From positions 1 to 40,739 of IMG/VR virus record IMGVR_UViG_3300025122_005358: DNA of 40,739 nt; one strand, given 5' to 3'. This DNA is from a virus. Position numbers and translations under genes: made by a program. The notes under the pieces were generated by a model. That model ran no database searches and had not been told where the DNA came from. It saw nothing but the letters and a program-made list of their open reading frames with translations. Shown here one piece after another: positions 32,272 through 40,190 of this stretch (the first letter of the stretch is position 1; each line of letters starts with the position of its first letter).

Positions 32272-33231
32272 CTAAGTCACCCTTGACTTAATCCATTGGT
32301 ATGTTTTTTGGATGCCAAGAGATAAAGGCTCAGCAACCTTCCATCCTATCTTTTCGCCGTATAATTCATTGTTAGATCTTCTTCCTCTAACACCTACAGG
32401 TCCTGAGATATTTTTGATTTTAATATCTTTTCCAGAAATGTCAATAATCATTTGAGCGAGGCTGTTGATGGAAATCATTTCTTCAGATCCAATATTAACC
32501 GGACCAGAAAAATCTGATCTCACTAATCTCAAAGTTGCTTCTATACACTCGTCAATATATAGAAAAGATCGGGTCTGTTTTCCATCTCCCCATATTTCAA
32601 TCGAAGAATTAGAATTAGCCTCACAAACTTTTCGACATATAGCGGCAGGAGCTTTTTCCTTTCCGCCGGTAAATGTTCCTTCGGGACCAAAAATATTATG
32701 ATATCTAGCAACCTTAACATTTAGACCGTAATTTCTCATAAACGAAAAATAAAGTCTTTCACTAAATAACTTCTCCCATCCGTATTCACTATCAGGAGCA
32801 GCAGGATATGCAGACTTCTCTACACAGTTTGGATTGTCAGGATCTGTCTGGTTTCGCTTGGGGTATATACAAGCTGACGATGAATAAAATAACTTTTTAA
32901 CATTCTTACTAACAGCTTCATGAGCAATGTTAAGATTGATCAGTGCGGAATTATGCATAACGTTTGCATCGTTATCCCCGGTAAAAATATACCCAGCACC
33001 TCCCATGTCGGCGGCGAATTGATAAAGTTCGTCAAGATGATCGTCTATAACATTTGCAACAACAGAAGGATCTCTTAGGTCACCTATTACAAATTCGTCA
33101 GCTAGAGATGGAGAGTATTCAGGATGTTTTAAATCAACCCCTTTAACCCAAAACCCCTCTTCCTTAAGCCTTTTAACCATATGACTTCCTATGAAACCAC
33201 CAGCACCACAAACTAATGCTCTTTTCAACAT
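32272..33231 (-). CDS. GDP-mannose 3,5-epimerase-like enzyme (GME family)
   Basis: The extended SDR is closest in motif order to plant-type GDP-mannose 3,5-epimerase, which makes GDP-L-galactose and GDP-L-gulose. Key blocks are GAGGFIGSHM (9-18), QFAADMGGAGYI (71-82), SSSACIYP with Cys121, Y150-GWE-K154, YHNIFGPEGTF, GGKEKAPAAICRK with Lys193, and IEIWGDGKQTRSFLYIDECI. The spacing Cys121-Tyr150-Lys154-Lys193 is identical to that recalled for the Arabidopsis enzyme (Cys145, Tyr174, Lys178, Lys217). The C terminus GPVGVRGRRSNN also matches the family. It is shorter than plant GME (about 377) because it lacks the N-terminal extension. The ATG has GAGGAG four bases upstream. A substrate shift to another GDP-sugar cannot be excluded. 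Confidence 0.88.
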   Translation of the reverse strand: MLKRALVCGAGGFIGSHMVKRLKEEGFWVKGVDLKHPEYSPSLADEFVIGDLRDPSVVANVIDDHLDELYQFAADMGGAGYIFTGDNDANVMHNSALINLNIAHEAVSKNVKKLFYSSSACIYPKRNQTDPDNPNCVEKSAYPAAPDSEYGWEKLFSERLYFSFMRNYGLNVKVARYHNIFGPEGTFTGGKEKAPAAICRKVCEANSNSSIEIWGDGKQTRSFLYIDECIEATLRLVRSDFSGPVNIGSEEMISINSLAQMIIDISGKDIKIKNISGPVGVRGRRSNNELYGEKIGWKVAEPLSLGIQKTYQWIKSRVT

Positions 33232-33255
33232 GAACTCCTCGCGTATCTTACTAAG

Positions 33256-33273
33256 ATTCTATTCTATTCTATT
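33256..33273. repeat. ATTCT pentanucleotide tandem repeat, three and a half copies
   Basis: Three ATTCT units plus ATT lie immediately after the stop codon of the dehydrogenase gene, in the 42-base spacer before the GME-like gene (TAGAA repeats when read on the coding strand). The element is short, so it may be a slippage tract of no function. Confidence 0.6.
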
Positions 33274-34311
33274 TTAATGTGTAATCATGCATTTGATTAT
33301 ATTATCTCTATAAAAAGAAGCTTTTTCCAGAGCAATCTGTGTTTCCTCTAGTGAAAATTTATGAGTTACCATTTTTTCAATTCGATCACTGTCTCTTGAA
33401 AACATCGTAACACAGTCATCAAGAGTCCTGTTAGATCTTCTAATGTTAAAAATACTCATTTCTTTTGTTCTCATTTTATGTGGGTTATATAGCAAATAAT
33501 CTTCTTCCGGTATTCCAACTAGCCCTATTTTAGAACTAATAGAGCCACACTGAACACATCCATCGATTGATTCGTTGTTACCAGCAGCATCAAATAAAAC
33601 TTGGACGCCTTCTCCGTCAGTAAGTTTTTTAATTTTTTTAGAAACATCTTCTACACTGTCCTTTAAGTGAAAAGAATCAGTTGCTCCCATTTCTTTGGCA
33701 AAATCACACCTGTACTTTAACTTGTCAACTAAAAAAATGTTTTCTATTCCAAATTTCTCCAATACTAACATTAAGCACAAGCCCACAGGTCCCGCACCAA
33801 AAATAATTGATCTGTTAGTCGGATGAGGAGATATCAAATTAACTGCGTGGAGAGCCACACTGAGAGGCTCTAAAAGCGAAGCAGTTTCAAAGCTCATGCT
33901 GTTTGGAATTTTACACAGTTGCAAGTCTGAAACTTTAACATAGTCTGAGAGTGCTCCAGGGGAAGTGGCTCCCATGAACGATCCTTCTGTGCACAAGTTA
34001 TGTCTTCCTTTAAGAGACCACCTGCTAGTCACACAAGACCTACCGGGCTCGACTGCAACTCGATCCCCAGGTTTAAATTTTTTATTTCTACCGGGATCAA
34101 CAACTATTCCAGATGGTTCGTGACCCATGTGCATCGGAAGTGGCTGTTTAAAGGATCCTAGACCTCCGTGTCTAAAATAATGAAGATCTGATCCACATAT
34201 TCCGGAGGCCATTATTTTTACTAGTATCTCATCACTAGAAAGAGGTAGGACTTCCTCCTCAAAAATTTCAACCCTTCCAATGTCTACCAGTTTAATAACC
34301 CTGTTTTTCAT
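33274..34311 (-). CDS. Zinc-type medium-chain dehydrogenase, 345 aa
   Basis: This is an NAD-dependent alcohol/polyol dehydrogenase of the sorbitol/threonine dehydrogenase group. The catalytic zinc ligands are Cys39 (SGICGSDLH), His64-Glu65 (GHEPSG) and probably Glu148 (LLEPLS). The cofactor loop is GAGPVG (172-177) and Asp196 in FLVDKLK suggests NAD. The structural-zinc lobe keeps only Cys93 and Cys107 of the usual four Cys, so the second zinc is probably lost. Such enzymes occur in pathways that oxidise a sugar hydroxyl to a ketone, which could prepare a substrate for the adjacent aminotransferase. The ATGA overlap with that gene and the GME-like gene downstream put it in the GDP-sugar part of the island. 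Confidence 0.87.
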   Translation of the reverse strand: MKNRVIKLVDIGRVEIFEEEVLPLSSDEILVKIMASGICGSDLHYFRHGGLGSFKQPLPMHMGHEPSGIVVDPGRNKKFKPGDRVAVEPGRSCVTSRWSLKGRHNLCTEGSFMGATSPGALSDYVKVSDLQLCKIPNSMSFETASLLEPLSVALHAVNLISPHPTNRSIIFGAGPVGLCLMLVLEKFGIENIFLVDKLKYRCDFAKEMGATDSFHLKDSVEDVSKKIKKLTDGEGVQVLFDAAGNNESIDGCVQCGSISSKIGLVGIPEEDYLLYNPHKMRTKEMSIFNIRRSNRTLDDCVTMFSRDSDRIEKMVTHKFSLEETQIALEKASFYRDNIIKCMITH

Positions 34312-35435
34312 AGTGATTTTTCCGCCTCTTTTAAAGTTTCACAAACGTACCTACACTCTTCGTCAGAAAGTTCTGGGTAGAGAGGCGGACAAACATGGTA
34401 TTTTGACCAGATGTCCGTGTTTTCAAACTTTTCACCTCTAAACAAGTTTTTAAACCTAGGTTGTTCGTGTACAGGAATTGAATAAACCTCTCCCGTTAAA
34501 GATACGTTTCTTTCCTTGCAAAAAGACTTTATCCTAGATCCAGGTATCTGGGTTTTAACGATACACTTGTAATACGAGCACGATCCGGACTCCTGTGTAA
34601 CAATCTCATACGTTGTTCCGGAAAGTTCCTTCTCATATATTTCTACTAATTGATTTCTTCTATCTATTCTATTTTTAACTCTTTCACATTCAAGGTATCC
34701 AAAAAGTCCTGTAAATTCATTAATTTTTCCATTTGTTCCCCCTGAAAGCAGGCAAAGACCAGAATTATTCGGATCTCTTCCAAAATCCTTTAAAGACCTT
34801 ATTTTCTTAGCTAGATCATCGTTGTTTGTTGAAATCATACCACCCTCGCCGGTGGTCATGACTTTTGTTGGAAAAAAACTAAAACATCCGACATCTCCAA
34901 TCGTTCCAGCGAAGCGATCTTTAAAACAGGATCCGTGAGCGTGAGCAGCGTCCTCAACCAGAGCAACGTTGTATTCATTGCATATTTTTTCAATTTTTTC
35001 AATGTTGCTAGTAATAATTCCTCCAACGTGGACTAAGATAACAACTGCGGTGTTGTTGTCTATTTTTTTTCTAAGGGACACTGGATCTACTGCTCCAAAC
35101 TTGGCGTCACAATCAACTAGATCTAGAATACCTCCAGCATTTAACACAGACACTGCCGTTGCAAAAAACGTATTAGAAGGAACAATAACTTTTTTTCCCT
35201 CAACTCCAATAGATCTAAGTGCTATCTCAAGGGCTGTTGTCCCCGACGTAGTTGATATACAGTTCCTAGACTTGATAATCGAAGAAAAATTTTTTTCAAA
35301 TTTTTTTACATACTCTCCTTCAGATAAGCTATCAGATAACAGTATTTCAGAAACACCATGTTTAAATTTTTCAATAAAGCTATCGCTAAAATTTAGCCTA
35401 TAAATTGGAACGGTGTGTTTATCTTTTTTTACCAT
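34308..35435 (-). CDS. DegT/DnrJ/EryC1-type sugar aminotransferase, 375 aa
   Basis: This is a PLP-dependent aminotransferase that converts a keto-sugar nucleotide to an amino sugar. It has STTSGTTALEIALRS near residue 61, PLP-phosphate and stacking elements in FATAVSVLNAGG, D162 in VEDAAHAHGSC, and the PLP lysine K191 in FFPTKVMTTGEGGM. I chose the ATG at 35435 because AAAGGAAA lies four bases upstream and the 12 residues before it overlap the formyltransferase gene. An upstream start at 35471 is also in frame. It overlaps the formyltransferase end by 17 bases, so the two are probably coupled. The amino group it adds may be the one formylated by that enzyme. The sugar position (C3 or C4) is not readable. 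Confidence 0.88.
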   Translation of the reverse strand: MVKKDKHTVPIYRLNFSDSFIEKFKHGVSEILLSDSLSEGEYVKKFEKNFSSIIKSRNCISTTSGTTALEIALRSIGVEGKKVIVPSNTFFATAVSVLNAGGILDLVDCDAKFGAVDPVSLRKKIDNNTAVVILVHVGGIITSNIEKIEKICNEYNVALVEDAAHAHGSCFKDRFAGTIGDVGCFSFFPTKVMTTGEGGMISTNNDDLAKKIRSLKDFGRDPNNSGLCLLSGGTNGKINEFTGLFGYLECERVKNRIDRRNQLVEIYEKELSGTTYEIVTQESGSCSYYKCIVKTQIPGSRIKSFCKERNVSLTGEVYSIPVHEQPRFKNLFRGEKFENTDIWSKYHVCPPLYPELSDEECRYVCETLKEAEKSL

Positions 35436-36384
35436 AGCTTTCCTTTGGCAAAAAATCTTCCCAAAATTCAACCGGGATTGCGAAAACTCCTTTTGAAACT
35501 GAGTCTAAGGTCAGACCTTTTTTAACTTGAGAATAGTCGTTATCTAACTCGCAAACTGCATGACCCTGTTTAGTAGAAACAACAACCTTTCTGTGTTCCT
35601 TAAAAATAACCTCTCCAGGTTTATAGGGATTTTTTTCATCAATTGTTTCAATCACAGTCAAAAAAATATCCTGACCTAAGACTCTAGAGCTTGCTGGCTT
35701 GTATGGCGGAAAAATCATTGCATTTGAAAACCTCTGAATAAATTCATTTTTCCACTTCCAAGACACGTAACAATCGTTAGGCATGCCGGCAGAATGATAA
35801 ACCCCTCTATTTCTCGGTATTTCACAATACTTTTTCTTTTCAACCAAATTAATAGACTTCTTAAGATGTCGAGGAGCATCAGTGCTGAGGTTTTGATAGA
35901 CGGATTGTGACGTTTGGTTTTGATCCTGGGATTTTAAGTAGACCTTGTTTATGACAGGGCCTAAATCGATATCTTTAGTAACTTGATAGGTTGTAAATCC
36001 CTGAGGTTCGTTCTTGAGGATGGCCCACATGACTGGATTACACCCTCTGTTGTCGGGAATAAGTCCAAAATGCGTGTTGATCACACCGTACTTAGGAGAC
36101 TCCAAAAGAGGAGAATGAACGATTCCATCATACCCACCAATTATACAAAGGTCAACTTTGGATGACTCTTCTAACAACAAAGAATCACCTGGTAAAACAT
36201 TTCCTAGGTTCTTGATCTTTGAATTTAAAATCACTGTTTGCAATTTACTTCGAGCTTCCGTAGAATGAAGGGACCTTCTTTTTTTCTCTGTGACGAATTT
36301 TACATCATATCCCAATCTTAAAAGTTCAAGTAAGCATCCCACACCATAGTCGCTTATTCCTAAAATCCCTATGGAACGAATCAT
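35419..36384 (-). CDS. Sugar N-formyltransferase-like protein, 321 aa
   Basis: The protein is predicted to transfer a formyl group from N10-formyltetrahydrofolate to an amino sugar. The formyltransferase core is present: an N-terminal Rossmann-like strand (SIGILGISDYGVGCLLELL), the Asn/His motif N103-T-H105-FGLIPDNRGCNPVMWAI, and the DxG motif K-D-I-D140-LGPVINK; Asn, His and Asp are the catalytic triad of this family. The C-terminal third (from about 225, with YKPGEVIFKEHRKVVVSTKQ) resembles the OB-like C-terminal domain of methionyl-tRNA formyltransferases and sugar formyltransferases. Overlap with the aminotransferase gene favours the sugar role over tRNA formylation. The start abuts the stop of the preceding GT gene. 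Confidence 0.85.
   Translation of the reverse strand: MIRSIGILGISDYGVGCLLELLRLGYDVKFVTEKKRRSLHSTEARSKLQTVILNSKIKNLGNVLPGDSLLLEESSKVDLCIIGGYDGIVHSPLLESPKYGVINTHFGLIPDNRGCNPVMWAILKNEPQGFTTYQVTKDIDLGPVINKVYLKSQDQNQTSQSVYQNLSTDAPRHLKKSINLVEKKKYCEIPRNRGVYHSAGMPNDCYVSWKWKNEFIQRFSNAMIFPPYKPASSRVLGQDIFLTVIETIDEKNPYKPGEVIFKEHRKVVVSTKQGHAVCELDNDYSQVKKGLTLDSVSKGVFAIPVEFWEDFLPKESYGKKR
35439..35446 (-). promoter_or_regulatory. Ribosome binding site deciding the aminotransferase start
   Basis: AAAGGAAA on the minus strand is followed after three bases by ATG 35435. It supports this ATG over the in-frame start at 35471, which would lie deeper in the overlapping formyltransferase gene. Confidence 0.6.
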
Positions 36385-37317
36385 TTATTTCTCTGAAAAT
36401 TGTTTTCTATAGAGGTTCCAAAAAGATCGAGATTTTTCAGGAAGATAGTTTATAAAATTAGGAAGATCGTTCAAAAATTCATATGTCTTTCTATATCCCA
36501 AAATTTCATTTTCTAAATTTTTAACCAAATCCTGCTCATTTCTATCCTGGTAAACAGAAGATGGACAGTATACTACACTGTCAGGAAAATAATGCTGTAA
36601 AATATACCCTCCCCATATGTCGTCCATCCTCCCTATAAAAGGAAGAACAGAGTAGTATGGAATTACTTTCCTGGATAAGAACGTGTTCTGAGAATTAAAC
36701 GGAGATATGTTAGACGAGCAATACGGAGATTCTATCTGATATTTAACAATCGGTCGATGGATCAACCTAGTTATGGCATCAATGTCAGGATCACCATCCC
36801 ACAGGTCAGCCTGGACCAAAACTTTTCTTTGAGTCTTTCCCTTGTAGTTGACTAAGTGTCGGGTTCTCAACAGGTCAATTGGGTATCCCCTGTGCCAAAG
36901 GTAGTTTCCACTCTGTGTTACCGAAAGAGGATCGAAGACCCCATTTTCAGATTCATAGAGGTCAACCTCCACCGTCTTATCAACTAAAAGATTCCTCCCC
37001 CAGTTGTCATAGGGTATGTTGTCATCATCGACCGTCGCAAATATTTCTGTTCCCTCGTTGTAAGCGTGTATGATTCCAATATTTCTTCTCTGTATTGTGT
37101 TCCATCCTATGACTTCACCAATCTGGGGATAGAGTTTCTTTTGATCTTCCACGTCAAGGTATAAAACGTTTGAAAACTTTGACTCAAGTAATCTATACTC
37201 AGGATGAGGTGTCTTGAGGTCTCCAACAATAAAAACGTCCCATCCTTTTTTTTGACAGAATTTTACTGTAGCTTCAGTTGGACTATTAATAGTTGTTATT
37301 ACTATGGATTTTTTCAT
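36385..37317 (-). CDS. GT-A glycosyltransferase, STELLO/DUF288-like, 310 aa
   Basis: The N-terminal MKKSIVITTINSPTEATVKF followed by VFIVGDLKTPHPE is the opening of the STELLO/DUF288 family as I recall it, with a nucleotide-sugar-binding Rossmann-like part and a metal-binding DDDN (residues 97-100) in EIFATVDDDNIPYDNW. This is the DXD-type motif of GT-A enzymes, related in style to RGP/GT75 proteins. Residues 190-260 (SPYCSSNISPFNSQNTFLSR, then FIGRMDDIWGGYILQHYF) contain a D-D-I-W-G-G element typical of the acceptor/metal site. No membrane segment is seen, unlike plant STELLO. It is adjacent to the formyltransferase and overlaps the next gene by four bases. Confidence 0.82.
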   Translation of the reverse strand: MKKSIVITTINSPTEATVKFCQKKGWDVFIVGDLKTPHPEYRLLESKFSNVLYLDVEDQKKLYPQIGEVIGWNTIQRRNIGIIHAYNEGTEIFATVDDDNIPYDNWGRNLLVDKTVEVDLYESENGVFDPLSVTQSGNYLWHRGYPIDLLRTRHLVNYKGKTQRKVLVQADLWDGDPDIDAITRLIHRPIVKYQIESPYCSSNISPFNSQNTFLSRKVIPYYSVLPFIGRMDDIWGGYILQHYFPDSVVYCPSSVYQDRNEQDLVKNLENEILGYRKTYEFLNDLPNFINYLPEKSRSFWNLYRKQFSEK

Positions 37318-38327
37318 AAGCCTTGTATCGAAAAAATGTACTTCTCAAAAAATTTTTCAAGAGTATGGTTCTGCATAACGTACTCAAATGTGTCCTCAAT
37401 CATTGGAATATACTCGTCATAGTGATCTAATATGTAACAAGCTTTTTCCTGAAAATCTTCTACTGAATCGAAGTATATGAAATGCTTGTCAGGTTCAAAA
37501 AAATCCTCAATGATCCTGGATCCATCTCTAAAATGAAGAAGGAGGGACTTACAAAACATCGCCTCTATGTTTCTATATTTTTGTTGAACAATATAATTCG
37601 ATTCTATGTCACCCTGTGAGTTTCTAAGCTCCCTAAGTGTGGTTATTCCCGATAACTTCTTGGCCTGACCAAGCCAGCGGCCATGAATTGGAATAATACT
37701 ATGGCCAACAGTTATCCTAGAGTCCGCATTTAAAGAAAGTTTTTCTTGGTAGGATACGTCTCTCTCGGGTGTCTGGTGAGTACTGTTACCTCCTGAAACA
37801 ATCAACCTATTAAACCTTTTGAGAGGGCCTGGATCGTATGATAGTTCACCAGATCCCATGATAGGGAGGATAATTTTTTGGTACAAAAAAAGGCGTTGAA
37901 AGACATGTCCGGCATAGAATATGTCACATGTTTTCTTGTCGTGGTCAGGGTGCTCTGGAATAAGATTAATATCTGGGAAGGGGAGAGGGATGTAGACATA
38001 TTTTTCTTCACCAAGTTCCTCGTTTCTATTTTTCACAACCTCAGGTTCGATAGTAAAAATCTTATCAAAGTTTCTCTCCCTCAGTTCCCAGTTTATTCTC
38101 TCTTGACTCAAAAGTCCGTTAGGAACCTCTAGATCCATAAAAATACTAGTCCGAGTTTTATTGGTTCCACATGTTAGACATGTAATCTGTTCGGAAGCAT
38201 CATCGGGTTGCTGAGTTCCATGACCGGTGTAAAAAGAAACATCTTCTCTGACTCCGTCGGAGAAACCCCAGTTAAAAAAATGAAGAGGAGCATAATCCTG
38301 TTCTCTAGACGCGTAGTGTGTTCTCAT
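37314..38327 (-). CDS. Glycosyltransferase-like protein, GT-B/CgeB-like, 337 aa
   Basis: This is a soluble protein with a GT-B layout. The N-terminal domain ends around residue 150, and the C-terminal domain contains FDKIFTIEPEVV, then KKTCDIFYAGHVFQRLFLYQ, VSYQEKLSLNADSRITVG and QQKYRNIEAMFCKSLLLHF, ending with the helix YCMQNHTLEKFFEK-like segment (actual: EYVMQNHTLEKFF). It includes two Cys-rich residues in ITCLTCGTN near 48-56. The pattern K-Y-R-N-I-E-A-M is the spore-maturation/CgeB-type donor-site helix. The donor is unknown. The ATGA overlap with the methyltransferase gene on one side and the STELLO-like gene on the other indicates a tight co-translation unit. Confidence 0.78.
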   Translation of the reverse strand: MRTHYASREQDYAPLHFFNWGFSDGVREDVSFYTGHGTQQPDDASEQITCLTCGTNKTRTSIFMDLEVPNGLLSQERINWELRERNFDKIFTIEPEVVKNRNEELGEEKYVYIPLPFPDINLIPEHPDHDKKTCDIFYAGHVFQRLFLYQKIILPIMGSGELSYDPGPLKRFNRLIVSGGNSTHQTPERDVSYQEKLSLNADSRITVGHSIIPIHGRWLGQAKKLSGITTLRELRNSQGDIESNYIVQQKYRNIEAMFCKSLLLHFRDGSRIIEDFFEPDKHFIYFDSVEDFQEKACYILDHYDEYIPMIEDTFEYVMQNHTLEKFFEKYIFSIQGL

Positions 38328-39097
38328 TTTCTAACCTTCCTACAGACGAAACAAATCTTATAGTCCTCATTTTTAGCTGGTATTTTTAGATTATGACCCT
38401 TGCACAAAATGACTATCTCAAATCCAAGTGATAGTAAAATCTCCTTAATAACTCTTGGGGACCACAAAGAGTGATCTAAGACGGAATTAAATACTTGATC
38501 TTTTCTCTCTAGATAACTTTTTATCTTAACTCTCGAGTTCATCAAATCAACATCACAACTTGTTGTTGTTACGACCTTTTCTCCTGAAGAAAATATTTTT
38601 TCAACTTTTCTATCTCTAGGTAAATCTTTCGCAACAGCAACCGAGTTCCACATGTCAAAAATAAGAACACCGTCTTCGACAAGATAGCTAGAAATTTTGG
38701 AAAAGAAGGATTGCAAATCACCTAAAAGATGAATGTGATTGACCACATTAAACATGCTTACAATAAGATCAAATTTTTTAAGATTTCTTTTTTGACAAAA
38801 ATCAAAATCTTGACTGGTAAAAAAATTACAGTCTGAACTTTGGGTCGCTCTTTTTTTTAAAGCCTCGTCAATCATTTTTTTAGAAACATCAACTCCAACG
38901 ACATCTATGTCTTGATTTGATAAAATCAAACTATGTGTTCCTGTTCCACAACCTACATCTAAAATGGAACGCGGGTCCTTAGAATGTATTGACTTATAAG
39001 ACTTTAAGATAAATTCAACCTCTGAAGGGTATTGTTTATCACCATACAGTTCATCGTACATCTCAACAAATTCCGTATTATCGTACGTTTTTGACAT
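38324..39097 (-). CDS. Class I SAM-dependent methyltransferase, 257 aa
   Basis: This is probably a sugar or small-molecule methyltransferase. Motif I is ILDVGCGTGTHSL (residues 45-57), the acidic post-I strand is VVGVDVSKKMID (66-77), and motif IV-like KFDLIVSMFNVVNHI follows near residue 110. The N-terminal helix YDELYGDKQYPSEVEFI is like those of methyltransferases found in sugar clusters. I chose ATG 39097: the longer in-frame start at 39271 would overlap the aminotransferase by 194 bases, whereas ATG 39097 overlaps it by only 20 and has GAGGA just upstream. The methyl acceptor (O- or N- on a deoxy sugar) is inferred from context only. Confidence 0.87.
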   Translation of the reverse strand: MSKTYDNTEFVEMYDELYGDKQYPSEVEFILKSYKSIHSKDPRSILDVGCGTGTHSLILSNQDIDVVGVDVSKKMIDEALKKRATQSSDCNFFTSQDFDFCQKRNLKKFDLIVSMFNVVNHIHLLGDLQSFFSKISSYLVEDGVLIFDMWNSVAVAKDLPRDRKVEKIFSSGEKVVTTTSCDVDLMNSRVKIKSYLERKDQVFNSVLDHSLWSPRVIKEILLSLGFEIVILCKGHNLKIPAKNEDYKICFVCRKVRK

Positions 39098-40172
39098 AAT
39101 CCTCAATTGAGGAACAAACATAGCGTATTTGTTCCTTAGACATGTTAACCGACGTTGGTAAACAACATCCATTTTCATATCCAAAAATAGAATTTGAAAA
39201 TTCACACCTGTGAGTTCTGTCTTTATAGTGTGGTTGCTTATGGATCGGATAGAAAAAACTTCTAGTTTCAATCTCGTTTTTCTTCATGTGATCCATCAAG
39301 CCTTCGGATAAAAAGTTTGATATTAGACAAACTCGAAACGGAACGTGATTAGATCCTTCTAAAGGACCTAGAATCTTAACATTGTCGACATCACTTAAAA
39401 AATCTTTGTAAGTATGCAAAATCCACTGTTTTCTTTTCAATATGTAATCTAGCTTTTTTAACTGGGTTAACCCTATTGCGGCCTGTATATCGGTAATCCT
39501 AAAGTTAGCACCAAACTCTGGATGGATGAAAGTTCCCCTGTTAAGTCTTCCTTGGTTCCTCAAATACAGAAGTTTTTTATAGACAGATTCGTCATCTGTG
39601 GTGACTAGTCCACCCTCGCCGGTCGTGATTGTCTTGTCAGCAAAGAAAGAAAAGCATCCAACGTCTCCAAAGCTCCCACAGTGCTTTTCTTTCCACTTCA
39701 CCCCTATTGACTGAGCGGCATCTTCAATCACTTTTAGATCATGCCGATTAGCAAACTTCATAACGTCATCCATGTTAGATGACATTCCGTAAATGTGGAC
39801 GGGCATAATAGCCTTAGTCTTATTAGAAACTAGATTCTCACATTTCTCTATGTCTATCTGCATGTTTTTGTTAACATCAACTAAAACAGGGATTCCTCCT
39901 GCCATTTCGACCGCGTTTGCAGATGCAATAAACGTAAAATTTGGAACAATTACCTCGTCACCGGGCCGAATTCCAATTGATCTTAGTCCTAGGTAAAGGG
40001 CTAAGGTTCCATTAGGTGCGAAGACCGCGTATTTAACCCCAATAAGGTGACACAGTTCCTCTAAAAACTCTTTGGATTTTGGTCCCTCGGTAATCCAATT
40101 ATTATCAAAACAGTCTTTTATAGACCTGTATTCTTCTTCTCCAATTAGTGGTTCAAATTGCTTGACTTTCAT
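39078..40172 (-). CDS. Perosamine synthase-like aminotransferase (DegT family), 364 aa
   Basis: This is a PLP-dependent C4 aminotransferase. Among the DegT proteins here it is the most like GDP-perosamine synthase (Per/RfbE): EEYRSIKDCFDNNWITEGPK at the N terminus, APNGTLALYLGLRSIGIRPG, PVHIYGMSSNMD, D151 in EDAAQSIGVKW, and the PLP lysine K180 in FFADKTITTGEGGL. This is the K-T-I/V-T-T-G-E-G-G form seen in perosamine synthases. The length fits (about 370). With gmd in the same island, the likely product is GDP-4-amino-4,6-dideoxymannose. The stop is 18 bases inside the methyltransferase gene, and an 18-base gap separates it from the cupin gene. Confidence 0.87.
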   Translation of the reverse strand: MKVKQFEPLIGEEEYRSIKDCFDNNWITEGPKSKEFLEELCHLIGVKYAVFAPNGTLALYLGLRSIGIRPGDEVIVPNFTFIASANAVEMAGGIPVLVDVNKNMQIDIEKCENLVSNKTKAIMPVHIYGMSSNMDDVMKFANRHDLKVIEDAAQSIGVKWKEKHCGSFGDVGCFSFFADKTITTGEGGLVTTDDESVYKKLLYLRNQGRLNRGTFIHPEFGANFRITDIQAAIGLTQLKKLDYILKRKQWILHTYKDFLSDVDNVKILGPLEGSNHVPFRVCLISNFLSEGLMDHMKKNEIETRSFFYPIHKQPHYKDRTHRCEFSNSIFGYENGCCLPTSVNMSKEQIRYVCSSIEDYVKNVR

Positions 40173-40190
40173 TTTTCCCCTGCCATCCTC

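Noticed and set aside
34969-35403. A 144-codon plus-strand frame opposite the second aminotransferase
   Set aside because: It is antisense to clear DegT motifs, including the region just before the PLP lysine; a shadow.
39098-39271. Longer N terminus for the methyltransferase from an upstream in-frame start
   Set aside because: It would overlap the Per-like gene by 194 bases. The extra 58 residues are the out-of-frame reading of aminotransferase codons, and ATG 39097 fits the family better.
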